A stretch of 5,221 nucleotides of DNA from contig DFYS01000175.1 of NCBI GenBank assembly GCA_002383405.1, positions 11,345 to 16,565 on the forward strand, written 5' to 3'. This stretch comes from Moorella sp. UBA4076 (lineage in GTDB: Bacteria > Bacillota > DSM-521 > Neomoorellales > Neomoorellaceae). Made by a program: the position numbers and the translations under genes. This document shows positions 1-5,074 of this stretch, in pieces. The notes under the pieces were generated by a model that was not told where the DNA came from, did no database searches, and saw only the letters and a list, made by a program, of their open reading frames with translations. The first letter of the stretch is position 1. Each line of letters opens with the position of its first letter.

Positions 1-92
1 AGCTGAGTTGAGCAGGGTTAAGAGTTGAGGCGAGACGAGACTGGCCGGAGTGGAGGCAATAACAGCCTGGCGGTTTTCGTCAGGCTGTTTTT
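1..92 (+). promoter_or_regulatory. Probable TRAP-type tryptophan attenuator leader (partial, cut by the left edge)
   Basis: The transcript upstream of trpP carries eight perfect GAG triplets starting at 5, 10, 22, 27, 32, 37, 48 and 53, most separated by exactly two nucleotides. Imperfect triplets (GGG at 15, TGG at 42) fall on the same 5-nt phase, and the window opens with AG at 1-2, so one more (G/U)AG could begin just outside. This matches the known TRAP target of about eleven (G/U)AG repeats with 2-3 nt spacers. An intrinsic terminator follows at 61-92. TRAP loaded with tryptophan would wrap the repeats and let the terminator form, lowering transporter expression. No T-box consensus (TGGNACCGCG) is present. 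The TRAP gene itself is not in the window, so the regulator is inferred. Confidence 0.75.
61..92 (+). terminator. Intrinsic (attenuator) terminator upstream of trpP
   Basis: The arms 61-72 and 78-89 pair over 12 bp (core ACAGCCTG/CAGGCTGT, one G-U pair at 70/80) around a 5-nt loop at 73-77. A run of five T lies at 88-92. It sits between the GAG repeat array and the trpP start, where a regulated attenuator is expected. It could instead be the end of an upstream gene, but its position only 5 nt after the repeats favours attenuation. Confidence 0.85.
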
Positions 93-144
93 GTATTTAT
101 CAGCCGGTGGCGGTTGGCCTGCCGGCAGCAATAATTCTATCATC

Positions 145-151
145 AAGGAGG
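145..151 (+). promoter_or_regulatory. Ribosome binding site of trpP
   Basis: AAGGAGG lies 8 nt before the GTG at 160. It decides the start: the frame stays open back to an ATG at 25, but that start would read through the terminator hairpin and has no Shine-Dalgarno sequence. Confidence 0.85.
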
Positions 152-159
152 CAATCATC

Positions 160-714
160 GTGGAAGAAGTCAAACTGACCCGGGTGGAGAAACAGGGCCT
201 GCAGGCAGTGGACGTAGTTGTGGTAGCCGTCCTGCTGGCGGCGGGGGCGGCGTTACGCCTGGTTATCCCGCCTTTCTTCGGTATTACCCCCAACGTAGTC
301 ATCGGCATGTATGTCCTGGCCATTATGCTCCTGAAACCCCGCCTGCCCCAGGTGCTGGGCATCGGCCTGGTGGCCGCCGCCGTCTGCCAGCTGACCACCA
401 AATCCCTGCTGCCCTACCTGAATTTCGCCAGCGAACCGGCAGGAGCCATTGCTACCGCTCTTTTACTTTACCTTCCCTTTGACAAAAACGGCCTGCTGAA
501 AACGATTAAACCCTTCGTCGTTACTTTCCTGGGCACCTTCGCCAGCGGTTTTACCTATATCACCATCTTCAAAGCCGTCACCCTTTTCGCCACCCTGCCC
601 CAAAACCCGGCCTATACCTATCTGCTGCTGGTGGTTATCGTAACCGGTATCTTTAACGCCATCCTGGCCCAGGTCATCTACTTCCCGCTGAAGCAGATCA
701 TGAAAAACATGTAG
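160..714 (+). CDS. trpP: TrpP-family tryptophan transporter, ECF S component
   Basis: This 184-residue membrane protein is the substrate-binding S component of an energy-coupling factor importer, most likely specific for tryptophan. It starts at GTG 160, behind a strong ribosome binding site. About five to six hydrophobic segments cover roughly residues 17-36, 46-59, 63-83, 95-107, 118-145 and 152-178. From memory it aligns with Bacillus TrpP (YhaG) through the first half: an Ala/Gly-rich first helix, then IPPFFG (36-41), a following Pro-Arg pair (60-61) and a glycine-rich third helix ending in LTT. The first helix has overlapping AxxxA spacing (A23, A27, A31), the pattern S components use to contact EcfT. 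The family is normally about 170-185 residues, so the gene is complete. The GAG-repeat leader agrees with tryptophan as substrate. Specificity is inferred from family and regulation, not from visible binding residues. Confidence 0.87.
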   Translation: MEEVKLTRVEKQGLQAVDVVVVAVLLAAGAALRLVIPPFFGITPNVVIGMYVLAIMLLKPRLPQVLGIGLVAAAVCQLTTKSLLPYLNFASEPAGAIATALLLYLPFDKNGLLKTIKPFVVTFLGTFASGFTYITIFKAVTLFATLPQNPAYTYLLLVVIVTGIFNAILAQVIYFPLKQIMKNM

Positions 715-879
715 GTATTATGCAGCCACCGGGGAGGCCGATAGGAGTATGGACGTACCTGCTACAAAGCTGCCATAAAGATGGTCGTGCAGGGAGGCAG
801 GGGCTGGCGGGCACTGATGAAAGGCCAGCCTGCACCACCAGCCCCGTAGCGATTACTGTACATCTGTCTGGGGGAACAC
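715..879 (+). other. Intergenic spacer with two mutually exclusive hairpins
   Basis: The 165-nt gap between trpP and the first ATPase gene is long for an operon and has no convincing gene. The stretch 800-808 can pair in two ways. GGCTGGC (802-808) matches GCCAGCC (824-830), and GGGGCTGG (800-807) matches CCAGCCCC (838-845). Neither hairpin has a U tract, so a simple terminator is unlikely. A 9-codon frame at 749 (AGGAG only 1 nt upstream, no Trp codons) is not a convincing leader peptide. An internal promoter or RNA-processing site is possible but unproven. I recognise no riboswitch. Confidence 0.4.
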
Positions 880-1767
880 ATGATGGAGCCCATCATCAAA
901 ATCGAAAACTTCACCTTTTACTACCCCGACAGCCAGGCAGCAGCCCTGGCGGGGATCAACCTGGCGATACGACCGGGGGAATTTGTAGGCCTCACCGGAC
1001 CTACCGGGGCCGGCAAGACTACCCTCACTCTGGCCCTCAATGGCATCATCCCCAATTTCCAGGGCGGCCGCCTGGCCGGCCGGGTGACAGTCGCCGGCCG
1101 GGACACGGCGACTACTCCCTGCGCCCGCCTGGCCGGGATTATCGGCAGTGTTTTCCAGGACCCGGAGGCACAGCTGGTAGCTGAAACCGTTGAGGATGAG
1201 CTGGCCTTCGGCCTGGAAAACCTGGCCGTACCCCGCGAGGAGATGCGGGCACGCATTACCATGGCCCTGGAGATGGTGGCCATCACCGGCCTGCGCCACC
1301 GCCCTTTAAGCCAGCTTTCCGGCGGCCAGAAACAGAAGGTAGCCATCGCTGCCGCCGCGGCCCTGCAGCCCCGCATCCTGGTCCTGGATGAACCGACTTC
1401 CGAGCTTGACCCCCGGAGCAGCCTGGAAATCGTCAACCTCCTGCAGCGTTTTAACCGCGATTATGGTATGACTATTATTTTAATCGAGCAGAAGGTCAGC
1501 CTTCTGGCACCACTGGTCCCCCGGATGGTCTGCCTGCACCAGGGCCGCATTGTGGCCGACGCTGCCCCGCGCCAGGTCCTGAATCAGGATCAACTGGTCG
1601 CCGAGCTGGGCCTGGAGATACCGCCGGTGACGACCCTTTTTCGCTTGCTGCGCCGCGCCGGGGCCTACCACGGGGACCTGCCCCTGGAGGTAGACCAGGG
1701 CTGCCGGGAACTGGAGCGTTTACTGGGGCCTGCAGGTACAGGCGCTTTCCCTTGCAGAAGACAATAA
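880..1767 (+). CDS. ecfA1: Energy-coupling factor transporter ATP-binding protein (first ATPase)
   Basis: This 295-residue cytoplasmic ABC ATPase powers the ECF importer as half of an EcfA-EcfA' heterodimer. Visible motifs are Walker A GPTGAGKT (40-47), the Q-loop and following Q-helix VFQDPEAQ (91-98) leading into VEDELAFG (typical of EcfA/CbiO), signature LSGGQKQK (146-153), Walker B ILVLD (166-170) with catalytic E171, and D-loop SELD (174-177). The switch position, usually His, reads LIEQK with Gln at 204. The C-terminal tail after about residue 230 is slightly long for the family. Two ATGs lie in tandem (880 and 883). The G-rich ribosome binding site at 870-874 is 5 or 8 nt away, so 883 is equally possible. 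The 91-nt gap to the next ATPase is not coding. The number in the symbol is by gene order only. Confidence 0.9.
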   Translation: MMEPIIKIENFTFYYPDSQAAALAGINLAIRPGEFVGLTGPTGAGKTTLTLALNGIIPNFQGGRLAGRVTVAGRDTATTPCARLAGIIGSVFQDPEAQLVAETVEDELAFGLENLAVPREEMRARITMALEMVAITGLRHRPLSQLSGGQKQKVAIAAAAALQPRILVLDEPTSELDPRSSLEIVNLLQRFNRDYGMTIILIEQKVSLLAPLVPRMVCLHQGRIVADAAPRQVLNQDQLVAELGLEIPPVTTLFRLLRRAGAYHGDLPLEVDQGCRELERLLGPAGTGAFPCRRQ

Positions 1768-1798
1768 CTGCCAGTATCATTTCCGAAGGGCCCCCTCC

Positions 1799-1814
1799 TG
1801 GCGGTATACCGCCA
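1799..1814. repeat. 16-bp perfect palindrome between the two ATPase genes
   Basis: TGGCGGTATACCGCCA reads the same on both strands. It lies in the 91-nt gap, about 30 nt before the next ribosome binding site. As RNA it would form a stem with a TATA loop. There is no T run, so it is not a terminator. It could be a protein-binding operator or an RNA stabilising or processing hairpin. No function is established by the sequence. Confidence 0.5.
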
Positions 1815-1845
1815 TCATAGAACCAAAACATCCTACATCTCACAT

Positions 1846-1852
1846 GGGAGGA
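1846..1852 (+). promoter_or_regulatory. Ribosome binding site of the second ATPase gene
   Basis: GGGAGGA lies 6 nt before the ATG at 1859. It excludes the in-frame ATG at 1844, because the ribosome binding site would then lie inside the coding sequence. Confidence 0.8.
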
Positions 1853-1858
1853 ATTGAT

Positions 1859-2704
1859 ATGATCCGGGCGGAAGCGGTCGCCTTTACCTACCCCAATGGT
1901 TTCCGCGCCCTGCAGGGTTTTTCCTTTGAGATCAAAGCAGGAGAGTTCGTGGCCCTCATCGGCGCGAACGGCGCCGGCAAGACCACTTTGTTGAAGCTCC
2001 TGGGCGGCCTGCTGAAACCAACCGCAGGTCGCCTCATGGTCGGCGGCCTGGATACCAGCCGCGTGCGGGTAGCAGAGCTGGCCCGCCGGGTCGGGTTTCT
2101 CTTCCAGAACCCGGACCACCAGCTCTTCCTGCCCACCGTCCGGGAGGAGCTGGCCTTCGGTCCCAGAAACCTGGGCCTCAAAGGACGCGCCCTGGCGGAG
2201 CGGGCAGCCGGGGCGGCGGCTGCCGTCGGCCTCACTCCCTACCTGGAGGCCAATCCCCGGCAGCTGAGCAAAGGCCAGCGCCAGCGGGTGGCCCTGGCTT
2301 CGATCCTGGCCATGGAGCCGCCGGTCCTGGTCCTGGACGAACCCACCACCGGCCAGGACTACCGTGAAGCCCTGGAGATCATGACCATTATCCAGCAGTT
2401 GCACCGGCAGGGGCACACGGTACTTTGCGTCAGCCACGACATGGAGATGGTCGCCTGCTTTGCCGAGCGCGCCCTGGTCCTGGGCGGGGGAAAGCTGCTC
2501 CTGGACGGCCCCCTGGCCGCTGTTTTTGCCCGCGAGGATATCCTGGCGGCCACCGGCCTGCTGCCGCCCCAGGCCATACAATTGGCCCGGGCTTATCAGG
2601 CCGCCGGTCTCCTGCCGCCGGTGACGACAATCGAGGAATTATATGCCGCCATTATAGGCGTTTTAAGGGGGAAGAAGGATGCCCGCCAGGTCCTTCCTGC
2701 ATGA
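1859..2704 (+). CDS. ecfA2: Energy-coupling factor transporter ATP-binding protein (second ATPase)
   Basis: This 281-residue ABC ATPase is the partner of the preceding one, expected to dimerise at the cytoplasmic face and drive the EcfT subunit. Motifs are Walker A GANGAGKT (35-42), Q-loop LFQNPDHQ (82-88, Q83), EcfA-type VREELAFGPRN (94-104), signature LSKGQRQR (136-143), Walker B VLVLD (156-160) with catalytic E161, D-loop TGQD (164-167) and a normal switch His, VSHD (H193). The Lys in the third signature position departs from LSGGQ, while this subunit keeps the His that its partner lacks. Length is normal for EcfA. The 3' end overlaps the EcfT gene by 26 nt, which suggests translational coupling and a fixed subunit ratio. 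Confidence 0.92.
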   Translation: MIRAEAVAFTYPNGFRALQGFSFEIKAGEFVALIGANGAGKTTLLKLLGGLLKPTAGRLMVGGLDTSRVRVAELARRVGFLFQNPDHQLFLPTVREELAFGPRNLGLKGRALAERAAGAAAAVGLTPYLEANPRQLSKGQRQRVALASILAMEPPVLVLDEPTTGQDYREALEIMTIIQQLHRQGHTVLCVSHDMEMVACFAERALVLGGGKLLLDGPLAAVFAREDILAATGLLPPQAIQLARAYQAAGLLPPVTTIEELYAAIIGVLRGKKDARQVLPA

Positions 2705-3434
2705 ACTCAATCCCCTGACCAAGGTCGCCTGGTCCCTGGCCGTCATCACCGTGGCCTTTGCCTTCCAGCAGCCATTGCCCCTGCTGGGCCTCTGGGCCTC
2801 CGTCCTGGTCGTCGCCCTGGCCGGAGGGATCCTCAAGACGATCCTGCCGGCCATCCGGGGGCTAATTATTTTTGCTGGCATCTTCATCCTGTTCCAGATT
2901 TTTTTGATCGGTGAGGGCAACACGGTTTTTACCCTCATACCGGGGTTAGGTTTCGGCCGGGTCACCGACGTGGGTCTCACAGCCTGTACCATGCTGGCTT
3001 TACGGATGCTGGCCATGACCTCCACCATTCCGGTCATCCTCGCCACCACGCCGCCGAAAGAGATGATCGTCGCCTTCGTCGAGAAACTGCGCGTGCCCTA
3101 CGTCTACGCCCTGATGCTGGTTACCTCCTTGCGGTTTATTCCCACCCTGCAGGAGGAATTGCACCTTATCGTCCAGGCCCAGCGGGCGCGGGCCTATGAC
3201 CTGGAGAGCCGCAATATTTTCCGGCGCCTGGCCGGCATCGTCCCTCTGGCCCTGCCGCTGCTCTTGGTGTCCGTCCAGCGGGCGCGGACCATGGCCATCT
3301 CCATGGAAACCCGCGGCTTCGGCGCCGGCCCGCGCACATCGCTAAGGACGTCGACCTTCAGCGCCCTGGACGCAGGGGTAATAGCCGCCTGCCTGCTTTG
3401 CACCCTGGCTCTGGTGCTTATCGCCCTGCGCTGA
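2679..3434 (+). CDS. ecfT: Energy-coupling factor transporter transmembrane protein EcfT
   Basis: This 251-residue CbiQ/EcfT-family membrane protein connects the substrate-binding S component to the two ATPases. The N-terminus has the family's HELNPLTK (8-15), followed by hydrophobic segments near 17-31, 33-52, 58-78, 104-123, 186-200 and 230-250. The cytoplasmic stretch carries the two Arg motifs of the coupling helices, QRARAYD (168-174) and METRGFG (209-215), which in known ECF structures sit in grooves of the two ATPases. The ATG at 2679 lies 7 nt after AAGGGGG (2665-2671). The alternative ATG at 2701 is out of frame. Length and motif order are complete. It is the last gene of the operon. 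Because the only S component here is TrpP-like, this module is probably dedicated to tryptophan, though EcfT modules can also serve unlinked S components. Confidence 0.92.
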   Translation: MPARSFLHELNPLTKVAWSLAVITVAFAFQQPLPLLGLWASVLVVALAGGILKTILPAIRGLIIFAGIFILFQIFLIGEGNTVFTLIPGLGFGRVTDVGLTACTMLALRMLAMTSTIPVILATTPPKEMIVAFVEKLRVPYVYALMLVTSLRFIPTLQEELHLIVQAQRARAYDLESRNIFRRLAGIVPLALPLLLVSVQRARTMAISMETRGFGAGPRTSLRTSTFSALDAGVIAACLLCTLALVLIALR

Positions 3435-3538
3435 AATTAAACAGGGCAGGCTGACACAAAAATAGAACTTTGCCTGCAGGATGAGTAACCAGCTCTCAAG
3501 TTGCATGAATACTTTTCAATGTGATCATAAGAAACCAG

Positions 3539-3573
3539 CAGGTAAGCCCGGCTGTTGCAGCCGGGCTTGCTTG
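3539..3573. terminator. Strong hairpin, probable end of the transporter operon
   Basis: An 11-bp perfect stem (AAGCCCGGCTG 3544-3554 with CAGCCGGGCTT 3558-3568) closes on a TTG loop. It extends to 16 pairs with two G-U wobbles. It stands about 105 nt after ecfT, between convergent genes. The downstream tract is only weakly T-rich (TTGATGTTCT), so termination strength is uncertain. It may act on transcripts from either side. Confidence 0.6.
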
Positions 3574-3593
3574 ATGTTCTAGCCCCATCCTTA

Positions 3594-3612
3594 TGCTGGT
3601 GCCGCGCCAGCA
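3594..3612. repeat. Small inverted repeat TGCTGG/CCAGCA
   Basis: TGCTGG (3594-3599) pairs with CCAGCA (3607-3612) around a GC-rich loop, between the operon terminator and the end of the minus-strand gene pair. No T run follows on either strand, so it is not called a terminator. Nothing else is recognisable in 3574-3693, except a T6 run on the minus strand near 3666-3671 behind a very weak stem. Confidence 0.35.
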
Positions 3613-3693
3613 GCATGAGCGTCTGCCCTTAAAACGTTGATTCAAGCGCTGAGCTCTTAATAGCTAAAAAACCAGGCTCGCTGCAAACTACTC

Positions 3694-3999
3694 CTAATCC
3701 GATTCGCCTACCAGGTGTCGATAAATTTTAGTCCGTTGCTCGGCAGAGAAGTCTTCCGCGTAAATTCTCAAAAAAAGGATGCCCCGGAATTCCGCATCCG
3801 AAGCGTGGGGGTATTTCTCCCGTAGTGAGACCAGAATAAGTGCTTTTGCTGTAGTATACATAGAACTGGCCATCCGCATGCGTTCAACTCCCGCCCGTGA
3901 CAACAACATCTTCTCGTAGATCGCATCAACTTTAGGGTCAGTATCCTTCAAGACCGCACCATCTTCCAAATAGATTGCAGTGCCAGTTTGGGGATCCAT
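3694..3999 (-). CDS. Small hypothetical protein paired with the nucleotidyltransferase
   Basis: The frame is 101 codons from ATG 3999. I think the real start is the TTG at 3951, which overlaps the TGA of the upstream gene as TTGA and gives 85 residues. The first 16 residues are only the other-frame reading of the nucleotidyltransferase C-terminus, and the ATG has no ribosome binding site, while GGAAG lies about 11 nt before the TTG. The protein is soluble and mostly helical, with a charged N-terminal part, then RMRMASSMYTTAKALILVSL and a C-terminal FLRIYAEDFSAEQR segment. From memory, similar small proteins with a MASSM..TA..L core occur beside nucleotidyltransferase genes, but I know no established function. 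It could be the partner or antitoxin of the enzyme; this is inference only. Confidence 0.7.
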   Translation of the reverse strand: MDPQTGTAIYLEDGAVLKDTDPKVDAIYEKMLLSRAGVERMRMASSMYTTAKALILVSLREKYPHASDAEFRGILFLRIYAEDFSAEQRTKIYRHLVGESD

Positions 4000-4493
4000 T
4001 TTTCGATGTAAAACATATCCAGCTCCTCACTGCGCAACAAAGCCCGTACATCGTTGAGCTGAAGCTCAGAATGACTATCCCGCGCCCAATTTAACTTTGC
4101 AAGGATCAAGTCCTCCGGTGTGATAACCCAGACCGTTTGCCCGAACAGGTCGCAAGAACGGCGACGTTTAAAGGCTGTACGCGCATAGTCAGTGTCCGGT
4201 CTTAAAATCAAATCAACTTTTACTATATACTGCTCATGGATTACGTTGAACATATGCGGTGGTTCATGTATCGCCCGGCGAGCACTATCATGGTCGACAT
4301 AGTAGGCTTTATCCAGGGTGGTTATAAGAAGGTCTACATTCTCGACAGACAACAGGATAACGATGTCAATATCTCTGGTCATACGTGGTCGGGCGTATAA
4401 GCTCATGGCCATAGAGCCGGTTATCATGTAAGGAATTCCGGCCAGACCCAACCGTCGGGATATATCCTGCAGGACGTCAAGTTCTTCTGACAT
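3948..4493 (-). CDS. Nucleotidyltransferase-fold protein (polymerase-beta superfamily, AbiEii-like)
   Basis: This 181-residue soluble protein has the active-site pattern of the nucleotidyltransferase superfamily. There is GS at 26-27 after a hydrophobic strand (YMITGSMAMSLY), then R39-x-D41-x-D43 (TRDIDIVI) for two metal-binding carboxylates and a third Asp at D94 (KVDLIL). The later PEDLILAKLNW (126-136) is typical of the AbiEii-like and DUF-type branches. The set of catalytic residues is complete, so transfer of a nucleotide to a protein or RNA target is plausible; the substrate is unknown. The ATG at 4493 follows GGGGAG (complement of 4504-4509) with a 10-nt spacer. It overlaps the next small gene, implying one transcript. 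Base composition is clearly more A+T-rich than the transporter operon, which suggests horizontal acquisition. A toxin-antitoxin or defence role is possible but not shown. Confidence 0.85.
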   Translation of the reverse strand: MSEELDVLQDISRRLGLAGIPYMITGSMAMSLYARPRMTRDIDIVILLSVENVDLLITTLDKAYYVDHDSARRAIHEPPHMFNVIHEQYIVKVDLILRPDTDYARTAFKRRRSCDLFGQTVWVITPEDLILAKLNWARDSHSELQLNDVRALLRSEELDMFYIEKWIPKLALQSIWKMVRS

Positions 4494-4554
4494 CCGCTAA
4501 TCTCTCCCCGCTATCCTGAAAATAACACCGTTTACCATTTTTATCCTGCTGTTG

Positions 4555-4571
4555 ATGCCGCCCGGCGGCAT
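4555..4571. repeat. Near-perfect palindrome ATGCCGCC-C-GGCGGCAT
   Basis: Arms 4555-4562 and 4564-4571 are perfect 8-bp inverted repeats around one central base. The palindrome lies about 60 nt upstream of the minus-strand nucleotidyltransferase start, directly beside the GAAATTACG repeat cluster. There is no T run. It could be an operator for the gene pair or the tip hairpin of a small mobile element. Confidence 0.5.
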
Positions 4572-4572
4572 G

Positions 4573-4634
4573 GGTGTCTATCTTGAAATTACGTGAAAGA
4601 AATTACGGAAATTACGGGGACACCTTACTTAATT
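4573..4634. mobile_element. REP-like or IS200-type flank remnant with triple GAAATTACG
   Basis: GAAATTACG occurs three times (4585-4593, 4599-4607, 4608-4616) inside an inverted repeat GGTGTC (4573-4578) / GACACC (4619-4624), followed by TTACTTAATT. The string ATTACGGGGACACCTTACTTAATT is one I associate, from memory, with DNA next to REP-associated tyrosine transposases (Y1 family) in many bacteria. No transposase frame follows in any of the three forward frames, so this would be a solitary end or a decayed copy. Confidence 0.5.
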
Positions 4635-4964
4635 ATCTGTGTCTACTCAGCCTGCCTTGCGGCCAAACTGATGGCAATAGCCGGGGAAAGCCTATACGGT
4701 GGCCGATCGGGTGCGTGATAATGGCGGGTGAACAACGTTGGAGCTGTTATAATTATTTTTTCTTGGACCCCTGGGTCCTCACTTTTGTGGTTTTATTGTA
4801 GCATATTTGATTGCTCCTTTCTATAGCTAAATACTAATTGCGGGCAGCTCGGTTCGTTACATCGGGCAGCAGGCATGGTGAAACTGAGGAATGATTCTGC
4901 TGCGAAAAGCCTTTATTAGATTGTTACTATGCTATCAGCCCCCACTTAGGACCGCGGAATAAGG
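4635..4964. other. Non-coding stretch, probably decayed DNA
   Basis: No convincing gene is visible. A GTG-started plus-strand frame spans 4574-4801 (75 codons), but it starts inside the repeat cluster, has no ribosome binding site and gives a Cys/Trp-rich sequence unlike a real protein. A short perfect hairpin GGACCC-CT-GGGTCC lies at 4765-4778, and a TATAAT at 4748-4753 lacks a matching -35 box. The minus strand shows an isolated initiation site near 4802-4820, reported separately. Confidence 0.5.
4802..4820 (-). promoter_or_regulatory. Orphan ribosome binding site and ATG leading to a 3-codon frame
   Basis: On the minus strand AAAGGAG (complement of 4814-4820) sits 9 nt before an ATG (4804-4802), a textbook initiation site. 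The frame then reads Met-Leu-Gln-stop, ending at 4793. The best guess is the surviving 5' end of a gene whose body was lost by deletion or by insertion of the adjacent repeat-bearing DNA. Chance occurrence cannot be excluded. Confidence 0.35.
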
Positions 4965-5063
4965 TCATCCTGCGATTACGGCATCCAAATCAGCTTGATT
5001 TTCGGGCCTGAAGTAGCAATCTTCCTCCACCAGGACGATAGCGAAGGGGTTTTTGCAGGGGAG
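4965..5063 (-). pseudogene. Possible gene relic, C-terminal fragment (32 codons)
   Basis: The minus strand reads an open stretch ending at a TGA (4965-4967), containing FAIVLVEEDCYFRPEN and then a helical, acidic ADLDAVIAG tail. The sequence has a plausible protein-like composition, with a hydrophobic strand followed by charged residues. It has no start codon and is closed upstream by an in-frame TGA at 5064-5066. It may be the tail of a frameshifted or truncated gene. I do not recognise the family, and a 32-codon open stretch can arise by chance. Confidence 0.25.
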
Positions 5064-5074
5064 TCAGGAATAAA

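Noticed and set aside
1..92. T-box riboswitch as the leader type
   Set aside because: No TGGNACCGCG antiterminator motif is present, while the GAG triplet array fits TRAP much better. The upstream specifier region is outside the window, so this is judged only on what is visible.
25..159. N-terminal extension of trpP to the ATG at 25
   Set aside because: It would translate through the GAG repeats and the terminator hairpin, has no ribosome binding site, and the GTG at 160 has an excellent one.
749..778. Nine-codon leader peptide before the first ATPase
   Set aside because: AGGAG is only 1 nt from the ATG and there are no tryptophan codons to support attenuation by translation.
720..1184. Plus-strand 154-codon frame overlapping the first ATPase gene
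   Set aside because: Proline/glycine/arginine-rich shadow of the GC-rich ATPase gene in another frame. No motif.
1496..2581. Minus-strand 361-codon frame
   Set aside because: Antisense shadow across both ATPase genes. The plus-strand frames carry complete Walker and signature motifs.
4585..4616. CRISPR array
   Set aside because: Three 9-nt copies with spacings of 14 and 9 nt are far too short and irregular. There are no spacers.
4765..4778. Hairpin GGACCC-CT-GGGTCC as a terminator
   Set aside because: The stem must open to leave a loop, the following tract is interrupted (TCACTTTTGTGG), and no gene ends nearby on either strand.
4574..4801. 75-codon GTG-started plus-strand gene
   Set aside because: It begins within the repeat cluster, lacks a ribosome binding site and has no protein-like pattern.
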